This document shows, piece after piece, positions 35,490 to 44,107 of a DNA stretch of 64,000 nucleotides. This DNA is from an uncultured Thermoguttaceae bacterium (lineage in GTDB: Bacteria; Planctomycetota; Planctomycetia; Pirellulales; Thermoguttaceae). The stretch is from NCBI GenBank assembly GCA_937951625.1, contig CALFBP010000027.1, forward strand, positions 1 through 64,000. Reading direction: 5' to 3'. The position numbers and the translations under genes were made by a program. Within the stretch, counting starts at the first letter, position 1. Each line of letters opens with the position of its first letter. The notes beneath the pieces are model-generated. The model made no database searches. It saw only the letters and a program-made list of their open reading frames with translations, and was not told the origin of the DNA.

Positions 35490-35506
35490 ATGCATTTAAT
35501 ATGCAT
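35490..35506. promoter_or_regulatory. palindromic operator candidate (Fur/Zur-like)
   Basis: ATGCATTTAATATGCAT is a perfect dyad (ATGCAT, five bases, ATGCAT) nine bases downstream of the -10 box, so it covers the probable transcription start. It can be read as a 7-1-7 site TGCATTT-A-ATATGCA, the geometry used by Fur/Zur regulators. The operon ends with a Fur-family gene, which makes autoregulation plausible. Confidence 0.5.
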
Positions 35507-35536
35507 TCGCAATTAGCCCGGCGCCTTGTTATCTAA

Positions 35537-35585
35537 GCCGCCTGATGATGCGGCCTCGTGGGCAAAACGAGGCAGATTATGCCTC
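35537..35585 (+). promoter_or_regulatory. leader with competing hairpins
   Basis: GCCGC (35537-35541) can pair with GCGGC (35550-35554); GCCTCG (35553-35558) with CGAGGC (35568-35573); and GAGGCA (35569-35574) with TGCCTC (35580-35585). The second and third stems share GAGGC and cannot coexist, and the first overlaps the second by two bases. This is the layout of a switching leader, though no known riboswitch consensus is seen. Confidence 0.45.
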
Positions 35586-35721
35586 AACGCGAAAAGTTGT
35601 GCTCACTAGGTGGCGATGGGGTGAGGGGCTGTTGTTCGTCCAATGAATGGTCGCGAGCATCCACGGAAGTGGGGGGCTCCAAGGTGGTGCGCAAGGTTGT
35701 CCGGCTCGCGTGGCTCGAAGT

Positions 35722-35737
35722 GAGGCGATCATGCCTC
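35722..35737 (+). promoter_or_regulatory. hairpin just upstream of the DUF1559 ribosome binding site
   Basis: GAGGC, GATCAT, GCCTC forms a stem three bases before the G-rich ribosome binding site (35741-35747). It resembles the leader stem at 35569-35585, so pairing between the two copies is also possible. Confidence 0.4.
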
Positions 35738-35754
35738 GAAAGGGGGGGTGTACG

Positions 35755-36759
35755 ATGAAGGCTAGGGAACGAAACGGCTTTACGCTGGTGGAATTGCTCG
35801 TCGTGATCGCCATTATTGGCATTCTTATCGCGTTGCTGCTTCCGGCAGTGCAGGCGGCGCGGGAAGCGGCGCGGCGGATGAGCTGCAACAACAACATCAA
35901 GCAATGTGCCTTGGCAATGCACAACTATCACGATACTTACCGTTGCCTGCCGGGTTTTGATTCCTCGATTTTGACCAGCTTTTCGCCGCAGGCTAGGTTA
36001 TTGCCATTCGCTGAACAGTCGAGCCTCCACAAGCTAATTGACTACTCGAAGCCGTTGTTCGTCGGTGCGAGGGCAGACAATCGTTTGAATCCTGTACACG
36101 CCGCGGCGGCGCGGACTCGGGTACCGATGTTCCGCTGCCCTAGCGACGGTGAAAACGACATTTATACGGAGTATTTCGTGCAAGCGCCCGATGCTTTCGC
36201 GGGCAGCAATTACATGGTGTGCCTCGGTTCGGGTACAGGGACCTACTACGATCATCGCTCGCGCACGGATGGGGCCTTCTACCAGCTTTCGGCCTGCTCT
36301 TTCCGCGACTACTTGGACGGACTGAGCAATACGTTGATGTTTGGGGAATGCCTTTTGGGCAATCACCGCGATACGACCGGCCCCGCGCCGGAAGATCCCC
36401 TGCGTCAGGTGGCCGATACGAGGCTACCGGTGACGCCACCAGGCCTCGGCGGGCTCTCGAATCCTGATCTGACGGCCATCGTTGCCGCTTGCAATTCGTG
36501 GAAAGGGCTTCGGGGGTCGGGTTGGATCGTGGCAAAGTTGTATACCTCCACCTTCAACTGCTACATGCCTCCCAATACCCGAGTGCCCGATGTTTACCGA
36601 ATGGGCATGGGTTGGTTCGCCGCGCGGAGCAATCATCCGGGAGGGGTGAATGTGGGATTCGCTGACGGAAGCGTGCGATTTATTTCTCAGACGATCGAAC
36701 TGACGACCTGGCGGGCCCTGGGCAGCATCGCGGGGGGCGAGGTGGTGAGCAACTTTTAA
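35755..36759 (+). CDS. DUF1559 prepilin-like protein, first gene of the metal operon
   Basis: A 334-residue protein with a type IV prepilin N-terminus: GFTLVELLVVIAIIGILIAL, where the Gly preceding Phe is the cleavage site and Glu+5 follows, then PAVQAAREAARRMSCNNNIK typical of DUF1559. The H-x9-DG motif of the family is seen as HPGGVNVGFADG near the C-terminus. Planctomycetes have dozens of these pseudopilins, whose functions are unknown. The start follows a G-tract site. It opens the transcript that encodes the channel and chelatase-like proteins, so a surface metal- or tetrapyrrole-binding role can be proposed. Confidence 0.92.
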   Translation: MKARERNGFTLVELLVVIAIIGILIALLLPAVQAAREAARRMSCNNNIKQCALAMHNYHDTYRCLPGFDSSILTSFSPQARLLPFAEQSSLHKLIDYSKPLFVGARADNRLNPVHAAAARTRVPMFRCPSDGENDIYTEYFVQAPDAFAGSNYMVCLGSGTGTYYDHRSRTDGAFYQLSACSFRDYLDGLSNTLMFGECLLGNHRDTTGPAPEDPLRQVADTRLPVTPPGLGGLSNPDLTAIVAACNSWKGLRGSGWIVAKLYTSTFNCYMPPNTRVPDVYRMGMGWFAARSNHPGGVNVGFADGSVRFISQTIELTTWRALGSIAGGEVVSNF

Positions 36760-36958
36760 TCCCTCTTGCAGGCAGCTCAAGGCGTTCTCGGTCCGCGGAA
36801 TGCGGCGATTCTTCGGGCGTTCGATCTCGTGTTCGTCGTGCAACAGCTCGCCTGGCGGTCCTGGCCTTATGGGTGAAAGCGCAGGCGAGGTGAAAGATCG
36901 CTCGAAGGCTTGAATTCAGCCGGCATAGCGCCTGGGGTGTCGTAACACGAGTGGCTCC

Positions 36959-37774
36959 ATGGGGACCCTGTTCGAGACATTTTGGAAATCAGGAGTTGCG
37001 ATCAACCGGGTGGCCGCGGACCACCCGGTCGGACTCTTTGTACTTGTCTTGGCGGTACTCGCTTTCGGTCATGCGATCTTGGGTTTAGGCCGTACTCGGC
37101 AATGGATCGTCCTGCCGGTTGTTTTCGGATTGACGGCGCTGGGGGGATTCCTATTGAATCCGTTTGCCGACGCCAACACACCGGCGGATATTCGCCGATT
37201 GTTCACGAGCTACGAAACATTGACTCTGCTATGTATCGCGCAGGTCGCGTTGCTTGGTGCATCGCTAGTTTTCGGCCTCCGGCTCGATGGCGTAAGCCTC
37301 GAGGGGCGAGATGATTTTTATCCGGCGTTGTGCCTTGCCATCGTCCACACGGTCCCCACGCCGATCGTGCTGATCGCCATGCTCTTGCTGGAGCAGGGCT
37401 ACTTGGCGGGACTGCCAGGGGCCCGGCCGGAATGGGTGGGGCGCAACGTGGGACTGTTCGTGGCTAGCGTCTTCACGGCGGCCTCCGCAGTGGCCATGAT
37501 CGTGCCAAGCCGTTGGCTTGCACTGCCGCATCATGTGCTGTCGATTGCACTTCTGATGGCCAGTATCTTCCTTCCCACATTGGAAGCCCCCTTGCCGACC
37601 CCAATGTTTTATGTCGATGTCGCATCGCTCTGGCCTCTGTGGCAGATCGCCTTGGCCTTTTTGGCGATCGTGCTTCTGGGATTGTGTCGGCTACGTCGGC
37701 CACAGTGGCTTCAACCGAACCATCTTGTCGAGTGGTTTACCACTCTGGCTTCCGCTCGGAGACAATCATCGTAA
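36959..37774 (+). CDS. polytopic inner-membrane protein of the CobN-like operon
   Basis: A 271-residue protein with about seven hydrophobic segments (e.g. VGLFVLVLAVLAFGHAILGL, LCLAIVHTVPTPIVLIAMLL, NVGLFVASVFTAASAVAMIV, LWQIALAFLAIVLLGLCRLR). No recognised signature. It starts 199 bases after the DUF1559 gene and ends eight bases before the ExbB-like gene. Its position matches the unassigned permease-like member of CobN/ExbB/DUF2149 clusters of Bacteroidota, from memory. It is a candidate substrate channel. Confidence 0.75.
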   Translation: MGTLFETFWKSGVAINRVAADHPVGLFVLVLAVLAFGHAILGLGRTRQWIVLPVVFGLTALGGFLLNPFADANTPADIRRLFTSYETLTLLCIAQVALLGASLVFGLRLDGVSLEGRDDFYPALCLAIVHTVPTPIVLIAMLLLEQGYLAGLPGARPEWVGRNVGLFVASVFTAASAVAMIVPSRWLALPHHVLSIALLMASIFLPTLEAPLPTPMFYVDVASLWPLWQIALAFLAIVLLGLCRLRRPQWLQPNHLVEWFTTLASARRQSS

Positions 37775-37782
37775 GGTGCCGT

Positions 37783-38445
37783 ATGGGAATCTTGACGAAC
37801 GTCTTTTATTTGATTTCCACCTCGTTGCTGATCCCCGTGATGTTGGCATTGCTGTGGTGCCTTGCACGGGCGTTGTTGCTGGTTGGTCGGACGTTTCGGG
37901 AGTATTTGGAGCGAATGACGCTGAAAAGGCGACTCGAGGCCTTTTCCGTGGCGATCGAGGAGGGCCAAAAGATGATCCACGAGTTGCCGTCCCAAGGGGT
38001 GCTAGCGCGAAGCCTGCTTCGGCTCGTGGAGGTCGCCAATAACGAGGTCCTGGTCGAGAGGGTCGTTCGCGAGGCGGAGTTGGCATGGGAAGCGGGGTTG
38101 GAGCGGCTTCGCGTCCTCGTGCGATTTGGGCCGGCGCTGGGGTTGATGGGGACGCTCATCCCCTTGGGACCTGCCCTGGTGGGACTGGCTGCCGGTGATC
38201 TGGAGACCATGTCGAATAACTTGGTGATCGCGTTTGCGACCACCGTGGTGGGCTTGTTGGTCGGTCTGCTGGCCTCGGGCATGTTGAGTGTGAAGAAGGC
38301 GTGGTATCATGCCGACGCGATTCTACTCTCTTTTGCCGCAAACCGCCTCGCACAGCTTGCTGATGGAAACTCGAGAGCACCAGGCACGGATGGGCAAGGC
38401 CGTGAACTGGCGAGCTTGCTCTCGAATGTTCCCGCGGAGAAATGA
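37783..38445 (+). CDS. MotA/TolQ/ExbB-family proton channel protein
   Basis: A 220-residue protein with an N-terminal membrane segment (about 5-28), a cytoplasmic loop with helices (ARSLLRLVEVANNEVLVERV), and the C-terminal pair of membrane helices GLMGTLIPLGPALVGLAAGD and NLVIAFATTVVGLLVGLLAS, which match the ExbB/TolQ/MotA channel core. It would couple the proton gradient to transport or to movement of the CobN-like protein. The start at 37783 is eight bases after the preceding stop. Its stop is four bases before the DUF2149 ATG. Confidence 0.88.
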   Translation: MGILTNVFYLISTSLLIPVMLALLWCLARALLLVGRTFREYLERMTLKRRLEAFSVAIEEGQKMIHELPSQGVLARSLLRLVEVANNEVLVERVVREAELAWEAGLERLRVLVRFGPALGLMGTLIPLGPALVGLAAGDLETMSNNLVIAFATTVVGLLVGLLASGMLSVKKAWYHADAILLSFAANRLAQLADGNSRAPGTDGQGRELASLLSNVPAEK

Positions 38446-38449
38446 CGCG

Positions 38450-38830
38450 ATGTTCCCCGTTTTCAGCCGCAAGCGGCACGTCCCGCGCTCCTTTCTGCAA
38501 GAAACATCGGACGGCGATTCCAATCCGCTGGCTGGTGTCGCCAACTTGTTCGACGTGGCCATGGTGTTTGCCGTGGCCTTGATGGTGTCGCTGGTTTCCT
38601 ATTTGCGCCTGCCGGCGCTGTTGCGAAGTCAGGATTACACCGTGATCACCAATCCCGGAAAACCCGATATGGAGATCATCGTCAAGGAAGGGCAAGAGAT
38701 CAAACACTACGAAGCCACGGAAGCCATGGGCGTTGGTTACGGTGAACTGTTGGGACAGGCCTATCGCTTGCCAGACGGTCGGGTGGTGTACGTTCCTGTC
38801 GACAAGGAGCGATCGCGCGCGAAGGAGTGA
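38450..38830 (+). CDS. DUF2149-like single-TM protein
   Basis: A 126-residue protein with NPLAGVANLFDVAMVFAVAL followed by MVSLVSYLRLP, the one membrane helix and the preceding motif that define DUF2149 (which pairs with ExbB/MotA-like channels, in the place of ExbD/TolR). The C-terminal part is soluble (PDMEIIVKEGQEIKHYEATE). An in-frame ATG at 38426 would overlap the channel gene; the site GGAGA before 38450 supports the shorter form. Confidence 0.8.
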   Translation: MFPVFSRKRHVPRSFLQETSDGDSNPLAGVANLFDVAMVFAVALMVSLVSYLRLPALLRSQDYTVITNPGKPDMEIIVKEGQEIKHYEATEAMGVGYGELLGQAYRLPDGRVVYVPVDKERSRAKE

Positions 38831-38922
38831 TCTTGCGTGGTACTAACCCAGGCGAGGCAGGGCTGAGCCTTGCCAGGCGGATCGGGCCCGAAGTGAAACA
38901 CGGATCAAAGGGGAGCAGACTC

Positions 38923-41900
38923 ATGCTGCGGCGGATTGCGATCGTGACGCTGATTTTGTTGATGTGCGTCGGGGGAGGCCTGGCGGCCTACTACCGCTAT
39001 CTCCGCCCGGTTCGCGTGGCCGTTCTGCGATTTGATGATGTCGTGTGGACCGAGTGGGAGGCCGCAGGGCGGCGAGCCGGCTATACTGTTCACCGCTATG
39101 ACCACGATGAACTCGCCTCCGCGCCTTTGGCCAATTACAACTTCATCGTCATTCGGGCGATGGGATTGGAACTCGACGAAGATCAGATCGCCAACCTTCA
39201 GCGCGCACGGCAGAGGGGATCGCAGATCCTCTTCACGACCATCAGCGATCCGGAGGTGGAGAAATACTGCACCCTCGACGAAGAGCGGAAGCGCGTGGCC
39301 GCCAGCTATTTGAGTCATGGCGGTGTGGAGAACTTCGTCGGGCTGATGCATTATCTGGCCCACGAATTCGCAGGCCGCGACATTCGCGTGCCGCCGGTGG
39401 TGGAACGACCTCTCTCCGGGCTGTTTCACGTGGGAGGCCAGGTTTTCGAAACGCTCGACGCCTACGAGGCGTTTTTGGATCAACAATCTCCCCACGGGTC
39501 GAAGGATGCGTCCCGCGTGGCGATGGTCGGTCCTCTGCTCAAGCCCTTCAATGAACTTGATCGTAAGCCCGCCGAAGATGTCATTCGGGCCCTGGAGCGT
39601 CAAGGGATTCGGGTCTATCCGATCTTTGGGTCCGAGCAAACTGTACCGCTTCTCGAAAAGATCCGACCAGACGTGGTGATCGCCTTTCCCGTTGGCACGA
39701 TCGCACGGAGCGGCTCTCTGGTGGACCTTCTCACCCGGCTGAAGTGTCCTTGCGTAAGCGCCTTAAGTATTCCCAGCAGCTTGGAGGAGTGGTTGGCGGA
39801 TCCGCGGGGGTTGTCTGGTCCCTTCATGGATTTGACGATCACCATGCCGGAACTCGAGGGCGTCATCGAGCCGATCGCCATTACGGCGAGGACTCCCAAC
39901 GAGCGAAATATCCGCGTGCGCACCCCGATCGCGGATCGTGTACAGAAACGTCTCGCGCTGGTGCGGAATTGGCTGGAACTCCGCCGCAAAGCCAACTCCG
40001 AGAAGCGCTTGGCGATCGTTTATTACAAAGGCCCTGGCGAATCGACGCTGACCGCCGCCGGCCTTGAAGTCGCGCCGTCGTTATTCAATCTTCTCAAGCG
40101 ACTGGAGGCGGAGGGTTACGATTTGGGAGGTCAATTGCCCGACAGCGTGCAAGCCTTCTCTGACATGATCCAGCGCCGTGGCAGGACGATCGGGCAATGG
40201 GCGATCGGCTCTTACGAGAAGTTCCTGGAGGAAGCGCAGCCCGAATTCGTTCCGGCCAGCGACTACGCCCGTTGGTTCCGCTTGGCTCTTTCTCCCCAGC
40301 GACAGAAGGACATGATCGAATTGTGGGGACCTATTCCGGGCAAATCGATGGTGGCGGAACGCGACGGCGCGGCCCACTTGGTGGTCAGCCGCATCCGTTT
40401 GGGAAACGTGGTGATCATGCCGCAACCCACGGTCGGAGCCGATGGCGTGGATGAAGTGCAAGCCATCCACGGCACGGAGAAGGCGCCGCCGCACTTCTAT
40501 TTGGCCGCATATCTTTGGGCTCGCTACGGCTTCCAAGCCGATGCCATCCTTCATTTCGGCACGCATGGGTCGTTGGAATTCACCTATGGCAAGTCGACTT
40601 GTCTTAGCCGCGACTGCTGGCCGGACATCCTCATCGGCGACATCCCGCACATCTATCCCTACGTCATCAACAACGTGGGCGAGGCCTTGGTGGCGAAGCG
40701 GCGATCCAATGCGGTCATCGTCTCGCATTTGACACCTCCTTTTTCCGAGTCGGGAACGTACGGCGAACTGTCGCAATTGGCCGACAGGATCGACGCCTGG
40801 GAGGTTGCCGTGGACCCGCTACTCAAGGAGGAAACGCGCAAGACGATCACCCGCCTGGTCCAATCTCTTGACTTGGGGACCGACCTGGAAATCCCCCAAG
40901 ACGCCCTTCAGTCTCGCCTATTAACCGATCAGGAAATCGAACGACTTCGCGACTATCTCCACGCCTTGAGCAACGAGCGGATTACCGATGGGTTGCACGT
41001 GATCGGACGGTCCTACACCGACGACCAAGTGGTGACTACCTCCGCCCTGATGCTCAGCGACCAAGATCGGAATACCTTACTGACGGCAGTGGGTATGGAG
41101 CCCTCGCGGGAAAGTGAAGAAACCTGTCGCACGGTGCTGCGAGAGCTCGTCAGCGGTGTGGTTCATGGCAGGCTGACGCCGGAGGTAATCTTTCCGCAGG
41201 CCGAACTGAGGCAGCTTCGTGAAGCTCAGAAAAACAGCGTCGGTTCGATGCCGCCAAAGGCGGAGCGGATGCAGGCGCAGTCAGGGGCGATGCTGAAAGA
41301 CGCGCTGCCCGCCGACATGCCGAAACAAAAGACGCCCGCCGGGATGTCGGACCAGCAGATATCGGCCGGGGCGCCGATGCGAGATTCGAAAACGATGCGT
41401 TCGCATCTTGGTTCCCAGGAACCGCAGGACCAGACGGCGAAGCCCACTCCCGATCCGGCAGCCGCCACGGCCAGCCTGACTAGGCAGCCCAACGTTTCGC
41501 AGCCGGACCGCGGCAGCAGCGCAGCAACTGACACAGACGCTTTGCGATGGAACGTCTACGGTGATCAAGATCAGAAATTGGCATTCCTGAAGGTCTTAGA
41601 CAAGATCGCGCAGTACGCGCAAGGGCTGCGTGAGTCCCCTCAGCTCGAAATGGATCGCATCGTGGCGGCGTTGCGGGGCGAGTATGTTCCGCCTTCGTCA
41701 GGAGGCGATCCATTGATTAATCCTGACTCGGTGCCGACAGGCCGTAACCTTTATTCGATCAATGCCGAGCAGACGCCCACGCAGGAGGCGTGGGAGGTCG
41801 GGCGGAGACTGGCCGATGAATTGCTGGAGCAACACAAGGCAAAGACGGGGAACTATCCGCGCCGCGTGGCCTTCACGCTGTGGGGGGGCGAGTTCATTCG

Positions 41901-43275
41901 TGGCCGTGGGACCGCGATCGCGCAAATCCTGCACTTGATCGGAGTCCGTCCGGTCTGGAGCTCGCGAGGCCTTGTCAAGCAGGTCGAAATCGTTCCCTCC
42001 GAAGAATTGGGCCGGCCTCGGATCGACGTACTCGTCCAGACTTCGGGGCAATTCCGCGACGCGGCGGCCTCGCGAATCACGTTGATCGACGAGGCCATCC
42101 GGCGTGTGAGCGAACTTGGCGAAGAGCGGTTTGCCAATTATGTACGGGAAGACTCGACGGACGCCGAGATGCGACTCAAGAATCTTGGCTACTCCCCTAA
42201 GGAGGCCCGCGAGTTCGCCACTGCCCGAATCTTTGGGGCCGCCGAGAACCGGAGTTATGGCACGGGCATTATGGGCATGGTGGAAAAGGGCGACACGTGG
42301 CAACACGAGAAAGAAATCGCCGAACGATACATCGAAAACATGGGCGGTATCTACCGCGACGGCAACCATTGGGGCACTTACAGAAAAGGGCTGTTAGAAG
42401 TTCAGTTGCAAGGCACGGAAGTCGTTGTCCAGTCTCGTTCCTCGAACGTATGGGGCCCCCTGAGCCTGGATCATGTTTACGAGTTCATGGGGGGAATCAC
42501 TCTGTCCATTCGGGCGAAGACGGGAAAGGATCCCGTTGGGTATTTCAGCGATCTACGGGTTCGCGGGCAAGGCAAACTGACCACTTCGGTGCATGCGATC
42601 CGCGAAGAATTGCGGACGACGATTTGGAACCCGAAATTCCTAAGTGGCCGCCAACGCGAGGGGGCCTCCGCGGCCGGTTCCCTCACCGAGACGGTTCGCA
42701 ACCTCTACGGTTGGACCGTGATGCAACCCGCGACCATCACGCAACAAATGTGGGACGAGACGTATCGCGTGTTCATCGAAGATAAGCACCAACTGAAGAT
42801 GCGCGAATTCTTCGAGAAGAAAAACGTCTTCGCCCTGCAAGACTTGACTTCGATCATGTTGGAGACGGCTCGCAAGGGCTATTGGAAGCCTCGTGCGGAG
42901 GTCCTCCAGCGTTTGGCGGCATTGCACGCCGAGCTGGTGGCTTCTTTCGGCGCCGCTTGCTCCTACGAAACCTGCGGCAACCGCAAGCTCCAAGAGTTCG
43001 TGACGGCGCAGCTCAATGCACCCGGTAACGAAGTGGCTCCCGAAGTACTGGACTCCTACACAACGTCGTTGGCTGCGGCCCTCCAATCCTCGCGACCAAT
43101 GCCAGAGGTCGAGGGGATCGAGCTGGAGGAGACCTGGAAACAATTACTGCGAAACGAAAGTATCCAGAACCCGCTTCTCACAGTGCTTCTTGCCGCCGCC
43201 ATCGTGTTGTTTGTCGTGCTCTTGCTGCTCATGGGGTTGATATATCGCGACGCCGCCCAAGCAGGTACACTATAA
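38923..43275 (+). CDS. membrane-anchored CobN/ChlH-family chelatase-like protein (HmuS-like candidate)
   Basis: A 1450-residue protein. Membrane helix 1 is at residues 4-26 (RIAIVTLILLMCVGGGLAAY) and a second at about 1418-1441 (PLLTVLLAAAIVLFVVLLLL), so the chelatase body faces one side of the membrane. The CobN/BchH core is clear: HFGTHGSLEFTYGKSTCLSR at about 545, followed by WPDILIGDIPHIYPYVINN and VIVSHLTPPFSESGTYGELS. An insertion of about 110 polar residues (767-876; Met/Gln/Pro/Ser-rich) interrupts it. CobN in cobalamin synthesis is soluble and needs CobS/CobT, which are absent. Membrane-anchored CobN relatives next to ExbB and DUF2149 genes (HmuS type) act on heme or metal uptake. 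Confidence 0.88.
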   Translation: MLRRIAIVTLILLMCVGGGLAAYYRYLRPVRVAVLRFDDVVWTEWEAAGRRAGYTVHRYDHDELASAPLANYNFIVIRAMGLELDEDQIANLQRARQRGSQILFTTISDPEVEKYCTLDEERKRVAASYLSHGGVENFVGLMHYLAHEFAGRDIRVPPVVERPLSGLFHVGGQVFETLDAYEAFLDQQSPHGSKDASRVAMVGPLLKPFNELDRKPAEDVIRALERQGIRVYPIFGSEQTVPLLEKIRPDVVIAFPVGTIARSGSLVDLLTRLKCPCVSALSIPSSLEEWLADPRGLSGPFMDLTITMPELEGVIEPIAITARTPNERNIRVRTPIADRVQKRLALVRNWLELRRKANSEKRLAIVYYKGPGESTLTAAGLEVAPSLFNLLKRLEAEGYDLGGQLPDSVQAFSDMIQRRGRTIGQWAIGSYEKFLEEAQPEFVPASDYARWFRLALSPQRQKDMIELWGPIPGKSMVAERDGAAHLVVSRIRLGNVVIMPQPTVGADGVDEVQAIHGTEKAPPHFYLAAYLWARYGFQADAILHFGTHGSLEFTYGKSTCLSRDCWPDILIGDIPHIYPYVINNVGEALVAKRRSNAVIVSHLTPPFSESGTYGELSQLADRIDAWEVAVDPLLKEETRKTITRLVQSLDLGTDLEIPQDALQSRLLTDQEIERLRDYLHALSNERITDGLHVIGRSYTDDQVVTTSALMLSDQDRNTLLTAVGMEPSRESEETCRTVLRELVSGVVHGRLTPEVIFPQAELRQLREAQKNSVGSMPPKAERMQAQSGAMLKDALPADMPKQKTPAGMSDQQISAGAPMRDSKTMRSHLGSQEPQDQTAKPTPDPAAATASLTRQPNVSQPDRGSSAATDTDALRWNVYGDQDQKLAFLKVLDKIAQYAQGLRESPQLEMDRIVAALRGEYVPPSSGGDPLINPDSVPTGRNLYSINAEQTPTQEAWEVGRRLADELLEQHKAKTGNYPRRVAFTLWGGEFIRGRGTAIAQILHLIGVRPVWSSRGLVKQVEIVPSEELGRPRIDVLVQTSGQFRDAAASRITLIDEAIRRVSELGEERFANYVREDSTDAEMRLKNLGYSPKEAREFATARIFGAAENRSYGTGIMGMVEKGDTWQHEKEIAERYIENMGGIYRDGNHWGTYRKGLLEVQLQGTEVVVQSRSSNVWGPLSLDHVYEFMGGITLSIRAKTGKDPVGYFSDLRVRGQGKLTTSVHAIREELRTTIWNPKFLSGRQREGASAAGSLTETVRNLYGWTVMQPATITQQMWDETYRVFIEDKHQLKMREFFEKKNVFALQDLTSIMLETARKGYWKPRAEVLQRLAALHAELVASFGAACSYETCGNRKLQEFVTAQLNAPGNEVAPEVLDSYTTSLAAALQSSRPMPEVEGIELEETWKQLLRNESIQNPLLTVLLAAAIVLFVVLLLLMGLIYRDAAQAGTL

Positions 43276-43401
43276 TGGATTCCCTCAAGTGAATCGTCCG
43301 GCGGCATCCCGTAAACCACGGCGTAGCTGGCAAAGGAGGGATCTGCGGTCGCCTGTTTCGAAAATTCCGGGGATTACTTCGTCCGGGATACATCAGAATC
43401 G

Positions 43402-43905
43402 ATGGTGGGTTCTGGCGTGAGCAACAAACGATCGAAGGCATCGGCAAATAAGTCCAGCAGTTCGCAGGACGTAGGTCTGGAGGCGATACTTCTTGCCGCT
43501 CACAAATTACTCCGCGACGCCGGTCTGCGTTGTACGCCGACTCGCTTGGCAGTGCTCCAAAATTTGGTCGCAAGCAGCAAGCCCTTGAGTCACGAGGAAG
43601 TCGCGTCGAAGCTGATGCCCCTCGGCTTCGATCATACCACGGTCTACCGCTGCCTGGTCGATTTAGCGGAGGCCGGTGTCGCCAAGCGGCTCGATCTCGG
43701 GGATCACGTCTGGCGTTTTGCCGTCCCTGATGGCCACCTGTTACACTCGGAAGAACATCCCCACTTCATTTGCGTCGTGTGTGGCAAGGCAATCTGCCTG
43801 CCGGACGTGACCGTTCAATTCGTTGGCCCGAACAATAAATTGCCGGCGGTTCTATCGGGAGTCACGGAGGTGATCCTCAAGGGCCGTTGCGAAAGCTGTC
43901 GCTGA
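43402..43905 (+). CDS. Fur-family metal-responsive regulator
   Basis: A 167-residue Fur/Zur-family repressor. The winged helix is RCTPTRLAVLQNLVASSKPL then FDHTTVYRCLVDLAEAGVAK. The dimer domain has HPHFICVVCGK (His119, His121, Cys124, Cys127) and a C-terminal CESC (163, 166), forming the structural Cys4 zinc site. The regulatory metal (Fe, Zn or other) cannot be told. The start at 43402 precedes a basic, Ser-rich tail; GTG 43417 is an alternative. It ends the CobN-like operon, 126 bases after its stop, and may bind the palindrome at 35490. Confidence 0.92.
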   Translation: MVGSGVSNKRSKASANKSSSSQDVGLEAILLAAHKLLRDAGLRCTPTRLAVLQNLVASSKPLSHEEVASKLMPLGFDHTTVYRCLVDLAEAGVAKRLDLGDHVWRFAVPDGHLLHSEEHPHFICVVCGKAICLPDVTVQFVGPNNKLPAVLSGVTEVILKGRCESCR

Positions 43906-44107
43906 AGCCTGATAGGGGCTCCCAACGCGGCCTTCGAGGCGGCTTGCGAACGCGAGAACTCGAATTGGTCCCAAAACACTGCGAGAGTGGCTAACGCTTG
44001 GCGAGACTCCTCCCGCCCGTCGAAGCCGCCGCTCTTGCCCCTTATTTCTCCCAAGCGGATGACTGTCTGGCGCGTTTTGGACGCCTTTCGGAGTCGACGC
44101 AGGGCGA

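Larger units (their letters stand above)
34886..35754. other. divergent intergenic region of the metal locus
   Basis: This 869-base gap holds no supported gene. On its right side are the promoter (35453), the palindrome (35490) and the structured leader (35537-35737). Farther left an ATTAC-CT-GTAAT dyad at 35208-35219 is an additional weak operator candidate for the CobW side. Confidence 0.5.

Noticed and set aside
35537-35737. A cobalamin or NiCo riboswitch in the metal-operon leader
   Set aside because: Neither consensus was found; only competing stems are visible, so no class is claimed.
38923-43275. Cobalamin-pathway CobN proper
   Set aside because: Two membrane segments, a long insertion, ExbB/DUF2149 neighbours and no CobS/CobT argue against a soluble cobaltochelatase subunit.
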